Shown piece by piece: positions 25,386 to 35,703 of a stretch of 64,000 bases of DNA (within the stretch, counting starts at the first letter, position 1; every line of letters starts with the position of its first letter). The notes beneath the pieces are model-generated. The model had not been told where the DNA came from. It made no database searches and was given only the letters and a program-made list of their open reading frames with translations. The stretch is from Planctobacterium sp047947135 (GTDB lineage Bacteria; Pseudomonadota; Gammaproteobacteria; Enterobacterales; Alteromonadaceae): NCBI GenBank assembly GCA_047947135.1, contig CP170457.1, positions 930,001 to 994,000 of the forward strand. The letters are read 5' to 3'. The translations under genes were made by a program, and so were the position numbers.

Positions 25386-26552
25386 CTATTGCTCGTTAGA
25401 TTTTGGGGTCAGTGTGATATCAGTGGCAAAGCCAAATACTGCACCACACCAGATAAAGACCTGAAGGACCACAACACCAAAAGGTAAATAACCAAAATAC
25501 CCCAGCAGCGGCATTTCAGAGAACAAGTGAATGACATCTACATAAGGGATATTGTAAACCCAGAAATTAGGGTTAGTCGTTGATGTAGGGTCAGTTGCCA
25601 GGCTACCGTGATTCCAAAACTCCCAGAACAAGCCGTTTACCATAGATGCAAGTGCAATCAAGACTCCGGCACCCCAGTTTCCCTTAGCTATATCTTCAAA
25701 TGGGTTCCATATTCCGGCTTTTAGCAATACGCCAGTCATAATCATAAAGGGGCCAATCCATACAACCCAGAATAGCGGGTAGGGCAGCACGACCATGGCA
25801 CCAATTAACACCGCTCCAATGGCAATTAGCTTATTACCGCTTAGTACCCATTTGGGGCCGTTTTGGTAACGTTCAAAGAAGCCAGGTACAGTGCGAAATA
25901 AAGTGTACCACTCGAAAATCACTGGGGTTACGGTGGAGTATGTCAGTAAAAACTCAATCTGCAGTAATGTGGTAGACCATGGGGCATCATGGGCATGAGG
26001 GTAATACCAGTTGGCCAGTACAAAATAGTCGTAGTACTCATAATATGCCCAGGCGACGATTGAAATAATTGCACTAATCCAAAACAATTTAGGTTTAGAG
26101 GCCGCTAACGACACACCATTGTTTCGCTTATAAACAATACCATCAAGGAACAGAATAAACCCCCACCACATAGGTGTAAATGACCAGTAAACCAGATCAC
26201 CAAGCCACATGCTGTGGTCCCACATCAATCCCCAGAAAAACAGATTGGTGATAAGACCAGCCCACATCCACCAAGGGTAAGACACCGTGGATTTAGGACG
26301 GGGAACGGGGGCAGCCCCTTTGAAGCCAAACCATTTTGGCCAAATTACCAGTGCTGATACGATGATCACCCCCGGCAACATCAGGAGGAAATAAATCCAG
26401 CTAAACCCCGGTGTCGGGGGAACACCATCCGGTTTTTGCGGGGGGAATTCTCCAAACCCAGGCGGTAAATGGGTTTCAGGATAATAAAAATAGGCAACAA
26501 CTAATGGGATGAGCAAGGTGGCCAATACCGGCCAAATGAGTTTCCACTTCAT
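25386..26552 (-). CDS. Trp-rich polytopic membrane protein of unknown function
   Basis: 388 residues with about ten hydrophobic helices and many Trp/Tyr residues (WWMWAGL, WAYYEYYDYF, FWEFWNHGS). A Pro-rich periplasm-like loop (PPGFGEFPPQKPDGVPPTP) follows the first helix. I do not recognise a named family. It lies 26 bp after the TonB receptor gene and 10 bp before the HAD gene, so it is probably co-expressed with an outer-membrane uptake protein. An inner-membrane transport or sensing role is only inference. Confidence 0.7.
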   Translation of the reverse strand: MKWKLIWPVLATLLIPLVVAYFYYPETHLPPGFGEFPPQKPDGVPPTPGFSWIYFLLMLPGVIIVSALVIWPKWFGFKGAAPVPRPKSTVSYPWWMWAGLITNLFFWGLMWDHSMWLGDLVYWSFTPMWWGFILFLDGIVYKRNNGVSLAASKPKLFWISAIISIVAWAYYEYYDYFVLANWYYPHAHDAPWSTTLLQIEFLLTYSTVTPVIFEWYTLFRTVPGFFERYQNGPKWVLSGNKLIAIGAVLIGAMVVLPYPLFWVVWIGPFMIMTGVLLKAGIWNPFEDIAKGNWGAGVLIALASMVNGLFWEFWNHGSLATDPTSTTNPNFWVYNIPYVDVIHLFSEMPLLGYFGYLPFGVVVLQVFIWCGAVFGFATDITLTPKSNEQ

Positions 26553-26578
26553 GTTTTATTTTCTCCATTACCAAATTG

Positions 26579-28846
26579 TTAGAAACTGTAGGTAACTTCT
26601 ACCCCCAGTTGTCTTTTTTCACCTTTTAGCTCCGTTACTGCATTGAGCGCTGCTATCGAATCAAATCGTAATTCTGCGTACTCTTCATTGAACAGGTTCT
26701 TACCCCAAAGTCCCAATTCCATGTTGTTATTCAAACTGTAGGCAATACGTCCATGCCATAGTGTGTAAGCTGTTTGCTCGGTATATGGATTTTCAAACTG
26801 ATCAAAGTAAAAATCAGATTGATATTCAAATCCTAGCTCCGCGGTAAACACACCGCTGTTAAAATCTCGTTCGTAAAAAACATTCGCCCCGATGTTCCAT
26901 TCAGAGGTAAAGGGGGTACGGGCAGAATCTACCGTCGCTACGCCATCGTCAAATTCACCGATATCCGCATCTGGAATATAGCCAATGTTCAGGTTGAAAG
27001 TGGTGTTACCACTGGCATACCACCACATTTCTGACTCCAATCCAAAAATACTGGAACTGCCAGCGTTCTTGAGTACGTGTACCGGTGTCAAGTCGTCTCC
27101 AATATTAATGAACACCTGACGATCATTATAATCATAATAGAAGGTTGAAAAATTTGCCCGAATTTTTTTATCCCAAAGGTTGAGCCGAGCACCTACCTCA
27201 ACGGCATCAAGTGTTTCTGGGCGATATTCAGCAAATTCAGCCAGTGCCTGACTCGTGGCAAAGCCACCATTGTAGCCGCCACTTTTATAACCACGGGAAT
27301 AGCTGTAATACATGGAGGTATCTTCAGACAATGTGTGGACCAGCGATAACTTCCCAGAAAGCTCACGGTCATCAACTTTACCCGACACATCCCATAATTG
27401 AGGTATGAATATCGCTGCCGTATCCAGATCTGCAATAGCGCGGTAGGTGGTTTCTTCATCTGTCAGCCGCAGGCCTGCTGTCAGGATGTAATGTTCGGCA
27501 AAGTCGTAATCTATCTGACTGTAAATTGCAGAAGATTCGTTTTCTAAGATATTGTGATAGAAAAACTGGGCGCCAATACTTTCTAATCCCGGGATGGAAC
27601 GAAAATCCCGAAACAGGTCAAGATCGTTTTCCTGCAGGATATCTTCATTCAGGAAATATAAGCCTGTGACCCAATACACATCATCGTTTTGGTAAGCGAC
27701 AGAAAATTCCTGAGTCATTAAGTCATTCTCTGTATCAAAGCTGCCTTCAATAAAGTTACCCGGGCCATCGGAATCAAAGGAATGGAACCTGTCCAACTCT
27801 CGTAGAGCAGTTATGGATGTAAAGGCAAGGTTATCTGAATATTCCCAAACCAGCTTTAAACTGGCCGCCCAACTGTCTGTATCGTGACGTTTATCGTTAG
27901 TGTCTGCAATAGTATCCCAGTAATCATCGCTTGGGACGCTAAAACCAAAAGAATCGAAACAATCAGGATCACCCGCTTCATTTGGTGCGCATAATTCTCC
28001 TGTTGCCAGATTTCTTAATATCCCGGCGCTCTCTATTGGTTTAGGTGCGCCTTGCCAATTTTCAGCCTGCAATTTAAACATCACACTGACGTCATTTTTA
28101 TGATATTGGCTGATCAGTCGCACATTACTTTGACGCAAGCCTCCATCCGGTGACTCGGGATGCAAATTATGGATAGAGAAATTGTAGTCTTCAAAATTGT
28201 AGGCAATGCGATTGGAAAAATGTTCATTAACGGGGATTGTCACAGCTGCATCCAAACTGCGATGACGGTGTTCAGCTAGCGAACCTTTTACATACCCCTC
28301 CAGCTCCTGTCCGGGCATTTTTGAACGTAATAGAATGGCACCCCCGGTAGTATTTCTGCCAAACAGCGTGCCTTGAGGGCCTCTTAAAACTTCAACCTGT
28401 TCCAGGTCAAACAGATTGGCAGATAAATTATTGGCACTGCCACTTACCACATCGTCGCTATAAACCGCAATGGGGGAGACGGTGCTGGTGTTATAGTCAA
28501 TCATCCCCACACCACGGATATTAAACGCCGGTGGTGTCCCTTCTCCGGCATTATTACTGAATTTTACATTGGGAACCAAAGCGGCGAGTTGTGTCGTGTC
28601 TTTTAAATTACGGTCTTCAATAAATTTACCATTAAACGCACTTACAGTGACGGCGATATCAGATAAATGCTGCGGGCGCTTCTGGGAATAAACAACAATA
28701 TTTTCGATGGCTTCTTCTTCAATTTCTGCGCTTGAGGTTGCATCCTGTTGAGCGGCCACAACCGCAGATAAGAAGTAAGCGCTTACAACGGTGCAAGCTA
28801 TTTTATTTAAACGGAATTTTGGGTCGATCTGAGCCAACATGGTCAT
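26579..28846 (-). CDS. TonB-dependent outer membrane receptor
   Basis: 755 residues. An N-terminal export segment ends near VVAAQ. A TonB-box-like IENIVVYSQKR (about 48-58) precedes the plug domain with LRGPQGTLFGRNTTGGAI. A 22-strand barrel region ends in the aromatic terminus GVEVTYSF. It resembles the large family of receptors for carbohydrates or other organics rather than a recognisable siderophore receptor; the substrate is unknown. The start has AGGA 5 nt upstream. First gene of a four-gene operon. Confidence 0.9.
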   Translation of the reverse strand: MTMLAQIDPKFRLNKIACTVVSAYFLSAVVAAQQDATSSAEIEEEAIENIVVYSQKRPQHLSDIAVTVSAFNGKFIEDRNLKDTTQLAALVPNVKFSNNAGEGTPPAFNIRGVGMIDYNTSTVSPIAVYSDDVVSGSANNLSANLFDLEQVEVLRGPQGTLFGRNTTGGAILLRSKMPGQELEGYVKGSLAEHRHRSLDAAVTIPVNEHFSNRIAYNFEDYNFSIHNLHPESPDGGLRQSNVRLISQYHKNDVSVMFKLQAENWQGAPKPIESAGILRNLATGELCAPNEAGDPDCFDSFGFSVPSDDYWDTIADTNDKRHDTDSWAASLKLVWEYSDNLAFTSITALRELDRFHSFDSDGPGNFIEGSFDTENDLMTQEFSVAYQNDDVYWVTGLYFLNEDILQENDLDLFRDFRSIPGLESIGAQFFYHNILENESSAIYSQIDYDFAEHYILTAGLRLTDEETTYRAIADLDTAAIFIPQLWDVSGKVDDRELSGKLSLVHTLSEDTSMYYSYSRGYKSGGYNGGFATSQALAEFAEYRPETLDAVEVGARLNLWDKKIRANFSTFYYDYNDRQVFINIGDDLTPVHVLKNAGSSSIFGLESEMWWYASGNTTFNLNIGYIPDADIGEFDDGVATVDSARTPFTSEWNIGANVFYERDFNSGVFTAELGFEYQSDFYFDQFENPYTEQTAYTLWHGRIAYSLNNNMELGLWGKNLFNEEYAELRFDSIAALNAVTELKGEKRQLGVEVTYSF

Positions 28847-28920
28847 TGCGTCCTGGAGTATGCAGTTGCTTTTATTAGATTATCACTCATTAAACTAGTC
28901 TTATTTGCCATGTTATGCAA

Positions 28921-28941
28921 TTTGTCTATAGACTAAACAAA
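28921..28941 (+). promoter_or_regulatory. Palindrome between the TonB operon and the giant kinase
   Basis: The 10-bp perfect palindrome GTCTATAGAC (28924-28933) sits inside a wider TTTGT...ACAAA inverted arrangement, midway in the 208-bp region between the divergent starts. It could be an operator serving one or both directions. No binding protein can be named. Confidence 0.3.
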
Positions 28942-29054
28942 GTTTCATCGACGAATCATGATCGACATGGTTATTGAGCTATGATGAATACCTCATAACG
29001 ATGTAGCGGAAGCGCCACATTGGGTTAGACAAGCTTGCCGAGGAAGAATAATTA

Positions 29055-32000
29055 ATGGTGACGTTATTGGGAAACTTCGACTGCGAAGAGTTACCGCCGC
29101 TTTCCAATCATATAAACCTGTATCAGGGCAATGCAGAGGACGGTACACCATTACTGATCAAAGAATTGCATGATTATGACGATGAGCACGTCAAACGTTT
29201 TCTGGCGGACTTTCAAAAACAAAAAAATCTGCAAATTGGCGCGTTTTTAAATGCCAATCGTATCGTAGAGCAGAACTATCGTTTTTATGCGCTACTAAGC
29301 CTTCCAGAACCTTGCATCGATTTTGACGCGGCGTTGCAAAAGTTTGGTCTAACGTTAAAAAATAAATTGGAGCTATGTTTAGCACTCGCCAACATGGTTT
29401 CAGAATTTCATGCTCAGCATTTTATTCTTGGAGATTTGCGCCCGGAAGGCATCTTGTTTCTGCCAAAAAAGAAGAGCTTTGCCACCGTCAATAGTCATGC
29501 GATTAAGAAAACGGTGGGTCTCAAGCAAAGCAGTAGACAACACGCGTTAGAATACAGTGAACTTCTTACTATTTCTCCCGACGCGACAGGTCGAGTGAAT
29601 CGTAGCATTGACCAGCGTTCTGATATTTATTCTTTGGGTATCTTATTCTTGCGCATTCTTACAGGGCATTTTCCCTATGAATCAGTTGATGCCATGTCAC
29701 TGATTCATGCTCATATCGCCAAAGAGTTGAAACCAGAGCATTTTCAGGATGCCATTCCATTTGCCCTGGCTGCGGCGCTCACTAAAGCCGTCAAAAAGAA
29801 CCCTCAGGATCGCTATCAACGGGTGTCTTCATTGATTCACGATATTAGACGTTGCCTGCAACAATTGGAGACGACACAAGATATCGAACCCTTTGTATTA
29901 GGACAGTCTGAGGTGGTAGAGCACCTGGCATTTCCAGATGTCTTGTATGGGCGTGAGGTCCAGCAAGCACAGCTGAGTGATATTTTGGACGATATGGTGA
30001 CGCAGCAGGCTGCCCAGGTTGTCTTGGTAAAGGGGCAATCAGGAATCGGGAAATCGGCTTTTATTAAAGATTTGATTCTGCCCGTATCTCGATTAGGCGG
30101 TGTGTTTTGCTCTGGTAAATGTGAGCAGTTTAAACGCGGTGCTGGCTCTGCGGTAATTTTCTCTGCCATTAGTGAAGCATTGCAGCAATTTCTATTGCAA
30201 GACGAAAAAACGCTGCAATTGTTGCGCGATACAGTCATTGCCCATGTCGCAGATGGTCTGGAGCCATTACGCGCCTTGTTACCTGAACTGGAAGCCATTT
30301 TTGGTGCACGTTCAGAGTCGGATCTACTGAGATCTGGTCAGGACACTAAAATAGAAGTTGTGACAGTTGCGCTATTAAATGCGTTGGTAGCAATGAAACT
30401 GCCAGTGGTATTGTTTTTAGATGACTTGCAATGGATTGATTCGCTGTCTGCGAAAGTCATTTGTCACTTGTTTTCTCAATCACATGTTGCCGATTTAGTA
30501 CTGATCCTGTCATATCGTGACAATGAAATAACAACGACACACCCCGTCACGCATATGCTCAATATAATTGCTGACTCCGGTACGGCCCGAACCAGTATTG
30601 AACTGCAACCGCTGACGCCTGAAGCTACCCTGACATTTGTCCAGGATACATTTCATAGTGAAGTGATTGATTATCCGTCTCTTCGGGATTTAGTGCTTGG
30701 GAAAACCGGTGGCAACCCGTTTTTCATCAGAGAGTTTTTGCAAAACCTTGTGCACCAGGAACTGTTGTATTTGGATGAGCAGGGTCAATGGCATTGGAAA
30801 CCGAAGAAGATAGCTCAGCAAAATATCACTGATAACGTGGTTGAAATGGTATCTGAGCGTTTGTATCGGCAGCCAACCGAGGATTTACCTTTTTTTAAAC
30901 TGGCCGCTTGTCTTGGAACTCAAGTGTCAGTTTCTTTGCTGGCTGAATTGACCCGCAATTCGGAAGAAGACATCGAAAATAAAGCGACAATATGGATCAA
31001 TGAGGGATTTTTTGTCGCACTCTATCAGGATGAGCAACTGACGGAATTGTGTTTTTCTCACGATCGGATTCAGCAAGCGGCTTACCAGCTAGGGCTGAAA
31101 AAAAGTAACGCTGATTATCATTTTGATATTTCTGATTTTCTGTTGCGAAATAAAACCGCACAGTGGCGACAGGAAAATATTCTCGACCTGATTACCCATG
31201 TGCATCTAAGTATCAGTTTGCATCTGGAGCATCGCCCTAATAAAGATCTCGCTAATTTGTATTTATGGGCTGGAATAGCGGCAGAGCGAAACCACGCTTT
31301 TGATGTTGCAACCCGCTACTTCACTCATGGTAAAAACCTGTTAATTGACAAGGATTGGCACTCTGATTACCCACTGTGTTTTGCGCTGCATTTCGGATTG
31401 GCAAACAATCATTATTTGACACAACAATTTGATGCCTTGCAGCCGATACTGCATGAGCTCCTGCAGCAATCTCAGGATGAACTGGATAAAAAACGTGTCC
31501 AGAAACTGAATGTCCAGGCGCTGATTGCACACAATAAAATGGCAGAAGCTTATGAATTCGGCATCCGAGCAATCGACTATGAGCGATTAGGGCTGGAAAT
31601 AGATGTGGCTGCTGAACATTATCTGGATATCGCCAGGCTATATCCGTCGGATGGTATAAATAAAATTGTAGAACTCCCTATCGTGAGCGATCCCCACGTC
31701 ATTTTGAATCACGAAATCATAGGCGCACTGCACACTCCTGCTTATTTGGTCGCACCCGATAAATTTATGGCGTTGGTTAGAACGGGGTTGCAGCTGGCGT
31801 TGACCTATGGTCATACACCTGTCTCAGCAAAATCTGTGATGGGCCATGCACAATTGTTGTGTGGCGCATTTGGTCAATACCGACAGGCGGCAGAGTTTGT
31901 CGACATTGCCGAGAATATCGCTAAGAAATTTCCGACCCACGCGTCGTTTGATACCGAACTCAGTTTTATTAAACACTCATCTATTATGCATTGGTCCGCA

Positions 32001-35000
32001 CCCTTGCGAGATTCACTACCTAAATTGAAGCGTAACTTTTACTTCGGCTATGACAATGGTGTCGTCGAGTACGCATTTCACTCACTGCTATTTTACAGTT
32101 TTTATCAGGTGTTTAGTGGCGAGAATTTGTCGCTGGTGGACCAGGAGCTGTCTTCAGCGTTAAACGTGTTTGCCGAGAAAAAACAGTTTTATCAGTTGGG
32201 TTATGGGCAGGTCTGGCATCAGATGGTTTTAAATTTACGACAGTCTGCGCCTGACAATACTGTAATGACAGGTCCGTCATTTGCTGAAAGTAACGATCTT
32301 GCTGCATTAGTTTTACACAAAAACGATACAACCTTGCTTTGTTATCATATTGCCAAAATGATGCTGGCCTATCACTTTGATGATATGACCTTAGCGCTTG
32401 AGCATCGTGACATGGCTGCAAAAATATTGCATTTTGCTCCCGCCCTGTATCACGTAACCGAATTTACGTTTTACAGTGGCTTAATCTTGGCCAACTATTG
32501 CCGCAACAATTCCGGGGCTGAAGATGTCTGTCACAGAAAGCAGTTGTTAGAAGAGGCGATTCAGGCATTTGCAGAGTGGGCGGAAGCCGGCCCGTATAAT
32601 CAATTACATAAACATCAGTTGTTGCAGGCGGAGTATGCCAGGCTGGTGGGGCAGGCGGACACCTGGCAGCAATATGCAACAGCAATAAAAACAGCGGACA
32701 TGAACGGTTTCCCCCAGTTTTCCGCACTGGCACATCAACTCTATGGTTTATATTGGTTGCAGGCTTCTGAAACGGAAAATGGTTATACCCATATGGCCAT
32801 GGCTGCCCGAAAATTCAGAGACTGGGGAGCTGATGGAGTCTGTGAGCATTTACTCAATAAATACCCGCTTGTTCGCAATTTAACAGATGTGCAGTTGAGT
32901 GCAGTCACCGACCTAAGTGAAGATAGTCTGGACTTAAGCTCCGTATTAAAAGCCGCAGAAATATTAACTGGGGCAGAGGATCTGGATGCCTATATTGACC
33001 GGATGCTGTCCATCATTGTCGAAAATGCGGGTGCCCAGCGAGGCAGTATTATTTTCCAACAGGACGACAAAAAGAAAATTGAAATCTGTCACCCAGATAC
33101 CATGGCGTCCGAAGATATACCCGAAACGTTACTCAACTACGTTTCCAGAACCCTGAAGCCGTACATTGTTGATGACAGTAAAAAGGAGTCAAAACTAAAT
33201 CTGGCACTGCAGTCTTATAGTAATTTACCCTGTTCCATGCTGATCGCACCAATAGTCATCGGAGGTAAATTCAGGGGGATTTTGTATCTGGAACATCGTG
33301 AACTGACTAATTTCTTCAAAAGAGAACGCTTAAACATACTGCAGCTGTTGGCAAATCAAACCGCCATTCTGTTTGACAACGGTCAGCTCTATAAGCAGGT
33401 TTTGCAAAGCAATCGCGATTTAGAGCAAAAAGTGCAGGATCGAACCCGGGAGCTGGCGTCTGCTAAGCTCAAAGCCGAGGACGCGACCGCAGCAAAGTCC
33501 AACTTTTTGGCGAACATGAGTCACGAAATACGGACACCAATGAATGCCGTCATTGGCTTGTCCAAGTTAGCTTTGAGAAAACAAAAAAATCCAGAACAGC
33601 GGGATTACCTGGAAAAGATACTAGGCTCGTCTGAGGCGCTGCTAACGCTGATCAATGACATCCTGGATTTTTCAAAAATAGAAGCGAAAAAGCTGACTCT
33701 GGAAAGTGCGGACTTCAGTTTAGAAAACTCATTGCGCAGAGTGGTCAATCTGAACAATCACAAGATTCACGAGAAGCAGTTAGAATTTGTCCTGTCTGTG
33801 GACAGTAACGTGCCTGATTCACTGGTGGGCGATCCTTTACGGCTAGAGCAAATCATCATTAATCTGGTTAGCAATTCCGTCAAATTCACCGAGCAAGGCT
33901 TCATTCAGTTAGGCGTCTCGGTGGTATCGCGAACACAACGCGGGGTGGCACTACAGTTTAGTGTTCAGGATAGCGGCATCGGCATGACCAGTGAACAAAG
34001 CGGCAAACTGTTTCAGTCATTTAGTCAGGCAGATGAAACCGTCACCAGAAAGTATGGCGGAACAGGTCTGGGCTTAGCGATTTGTAAACAGCTTTGCGAG
34101 CTAATGGGCGGTGACATCAGGGTCGAAAGCCGACCGGGCGAGGGCTCAACCTTTACATTTACAGTGCTCTTGCAGGAATCGAATAAGACTGGAATTGATG
34201 GACAGCACTTAGTGGATATTGCCAACATGCGTGCTTTGGTAGTGGATGATATTCAAATCGCCAGAAAGGTCATGTGTGATTATTTGTCTGGCTTGGGTAT
34301 CAGCACTGATACAGCTGCTAATGGTAGGGAAGCGCTGGAGGCCGTGCTGGAAGCAGACCGACTCGGGTGTGCCTATGATGTGGTGCTAATGGATTGGAAG
34401 ATGCCGGAAATGGACGGCATTACGGCATCGAAAGTGATCCGGGAAAAAGTCAGTGGCAAAATCCCACATATACTGATGGTATCTGCGTACGACAAAGATG
34501 AAGTCGCGGCAAATGAAAGTTTAGGGGTGATTGACCGGTTTATAGAAAAACCAGTCAGTGCATCTACATTAGTGGACAGTATTCATTCAATCCTTGGTTA
34601 TACACCCAATGGTGACGAGATCCTTCATACAGCGGGCCTCGTACCAGACTTGCGTGACAGACGGCTGTTGTTAGTTGAAGATAATGCAATTAACCAACAA
34701 GTGGCGATGGAGTTTTTGGAAGATACACGCGCCCAAATTGATGTCGCTACAAATGGTGCTGAGGCCATCATCGCAGTACAAAACGTCGAATACGATTTGG
34801 TATTTATGGATATTCAAATGCCAGTCATGGATGGTCTTACAGCAACGCGCAAAATACGGGAGTTTAATCCAACTATTCCTATTTTTGCCATGACCGCCCA
34901 TGCGATGGAAGGTGATCGGGAGAAAAGTCAGAAGGCGGGTATGAATGGCCATATAACCAAGCCCATAGAACCTCTTGAATTGTATGCGCTAATGGCTGAG

Positions 35001-35702
35001 GAATTGAGTGCGACAAACCAGATTCAGCCTGATGTCAGTCTCTCTGAAGAGGTGGAACAAACACAATCGCTGGATGAGCACCAAAAAAGTCTGATTAATG
35101 AATTGCAGCAAATCGGCAGTTTAAGTGTGGAGCAGGCTTTAGAGCGTTTTCACGGTAGACAGTCTCTTTATCTGGAGCTGATTCACGACTTTGTCCGGGA
35201 TTATGCGAACAGTGTAGAGGAGCTGGAACGGGCTGATGCTGAAGGTGATAATGATACATTGCATCTGAAAGTTCACTCTTTGAAATCTAATACTGCATAC
35301 ATCGGGGCTATGGACGTATCCAGCCTCGCTGCGAGTGTTGAAAAACGCATCCTGACAGAACAACCTGTGCAGGCAGGTCTGGAACAGTTGAAGCAAGCGG
35401 TTGGTCAGTTAATTAGCGCTTTACAGCCTGTTGTAAAGGATTATGCTCAAGTTCAGACCGAGGCCGAGGAAGAGCTTGAAATTGAGCAATTGTTGCAACG
35501 AATCCAACCACTACTGGCGGCTTCTGATTTTGCGGTAGAATCTTTATTGCGACAATTACTGGGACAGTGTCAGGAGCATGAGGAACAACAACGTGCCAAT
35601 GAGTTGCTGGAACTGGTGGATGATATGGAATTTGAACAGGCATCCAAGCAATTGAGTCAATGGCTGATGACGTACAACAATAACAATGAAGTAGGGAACT
35701 AA
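29055..35702 (+). CDS. Giant sensor: Ser/Thr kinase-like, AAA ATPase, GAF, hybrid histidine kinase, Hpt
   Basis: 2215 residues. Order: protein-kinase-like domain (1-280); AAA ATPase with Walker A GQSGIGKS near 327 and Walker B VVLFLDDLQWID near 452; a long helical TPR-like region (about 600-1290); GAF (about 1300-1450); coiled coil; HisKA with His1490 (NMSHEIRTP); HATPase (about 1600-1710); REC1 Asp1780; REC2 Asp1919; Hpt His2074 (HSLKSN). The kinase-like part keeps a Lys (LLIKEL) and the catalytic-loop Asp (GDLRPEG). It lacks HRD-His, the loop Asn and DFG, so it is probably a pseudokinase. The protein is cytoplasmic, as no membrane helices are seen. Ribosome binding site GAGGAAG. The next gene starts 1 bp after the stop. 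Confidence 0.93.
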   Translation: MVTLLGNFDCEELPPLSNHINLYQGNAEDGTPLLIKELHDYDDEHVKRFLADFQKQKNLQIGAFLNANRIVEQNYRFYALLSLPEPCIDFDAALQKFGLTLKNKLELCLALANMVSEFHAQHFILGDLRPEGILFLPKKKSFATVNSHAIKKTVGLKQSSRQHALEYSELLTISPDATGRVNRSIDQRSDIYSLGILFLRILTGHFPYESVDAMSLIHAHIAKELKPEHFQDAIPFALAAALTKAVKKNPQDRYQRVSSLIHDIRRCLQQLETTQDIEPFVLGQSEVVEHLAFPDVLYGREVQQAQLSDILDDMVTQQAAQVVLVKGQSGIGKSAFIKDLILPVSRLGGVFCSGKCEQFKRGAGSAVIFSAISEALQQFLLQDEKTLQLLRDTVIAHVADGLEPLRALLPELEAIFGARSESDLLRSGQDTKIEVVTVALLNALVAMKLPVVLFLDDLQWIDSLSAKVICHLFSQSHVADLVLILSYRDNEITTTHPVTHMLNIIADSGTARTSIELQPLTPEATLTFVQDTFHSEVIDYPSLRDLVLGKTGGNPFFIREFLQNLVHQELLYLDEQGQWHWKPKKIAQQNITDNVVEMVSERLYRQPTEDLPFFKLAACLGTQVSVSLLAELTRNSEEDIENKATIWINEGFFVALYQDEQLTELCFSHDRIQQAAYQLGLKKSNADYHFDISDFLLRNKTAQWRQENILDLITHVHLSISLHLEHRPNKDLANLYLWAGIAAERNHAFDVATRYFTHGKNLLIDKDWHSDYPLCFALHFGLANNHYLTQQFDALQPILHELLQQSQDELDKKRVQKLNVQALIAHNKMAEAYEFGIRAIDYERLGLEIDVAAEHYLDIARLYPSDGINKIVELPIVSDPHVILNHEIIGALHTPAYLVAPDKFMALVRTGLQLALTYGHTPVSAKSVMGHAQLLCGAFGQYRQAAEFVDIAENIAKKFPTHASFDTELSFIKHSSIMHWSAPLRDSLPKLKRNFYFGYDNGVVEYAFHSLLFYSFYQVFSGENLSLVDQELSSALNVFAEKKQFYQLGYGQVWHQMVLNLRQSAPDNTVMTGPSFAESNDLAALVLHKNDTTLLCYHIAKMMLAYHFDDMTLALEHRDMAAKILHFAPALYHVTEFTFYSGLILANYCRNNSGAEDVCHRKQLLEEAIQAFAEWAEAGPYNQLHKHQLLQAEYARLVGQADTWQQYATAIKTADMNGFPQFSALAHQLYGLYWLQASETENGYTHMAMAARKFRDWGADGVCEHLLNKYPLVRNLTDVQLSAVTDLSEDSLDLSSVLKAAEILTGAEDLDAYIDRMLSIIVENAGAQRGSIIFQQDDKKKIEICHPDTMASEDIPETLLNYVSRTLKPYIVDDSKKESKLNLALQSYSNLPCSMLIAPIVIGGKFRGILYLEHRELTNFFKRERLNILQLLANQTAILFDNGQLYKQVLQSNRDLEQKVQDRTRELASAKLKAEDATAAKSNFLANMSHEIRTPMNAVIGLSKLALRKQKNPEQRDYLEKILGSSEALLTLINDILDFSKIEAKKLTLESADFSLENSLRRVVNLNNHKIHEKQLEFVLSVDSNVPDSLVGDPLRLEQIIINLVSNSVKFTEQGFIQLGVSVVSRTQRGVALQFSVQDSGIGMTSEQSGKLFQSFSQADETVTRKYGGTGLGLAICKQLCELMGGDIRVESRPGEGSTFTFTVLLQESNKTGIDGQHLVDIANMRALVVDDIQIARKVMCDYLSGLGISTDTAANGREALEAVLEADRLGCAYDVVLMDWKMPEMDGITASKVIREKVSGKIPHILMVSAYDKDEVAANESLGVIDRFIEKPVSASTLVDSIHSILGYTPNGDEILHTAGLVPDLRDRRLLLVEDNAINQQVAMEFLEDTRAQIDVATNGAEAIIAVQNVEYDLVFMDIQMPVMDGLTATRKIREFNPTIPIFAMTAHAMEGDREKSQKAGMNGHITKPIEPLELYALMAEELSATNQIQPDVSLSEEVEQTQSLDEHQKSLINELQQIGSLSVEQALERFHGRQSLYLELIHDFVRDYANSVEELERADAEGDNDTLHLKVHSLKSNTAYIGAMDVSSLAASVEKRILTEQPVQAGLEQLKQAVGQLISALQPVVKDYAQVQTEAEEELEIEQLLQRIQPLLAASDFAVESLLRQLLGQCQEHEEQQRANELLELVDDMEFEQASKQLSQWLMTYNNNNEVGN

Positions 35703-35703
35703 T

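Noticed and set aside
29837..30298. A 153-codon open frame on the minus strand opposite the giant kinase
   Set aside because: It lies wholly within the ATPase region of the kinase gene. It has a biased Ser/Thr/Pro composition from antisense reading and no recognisable family.
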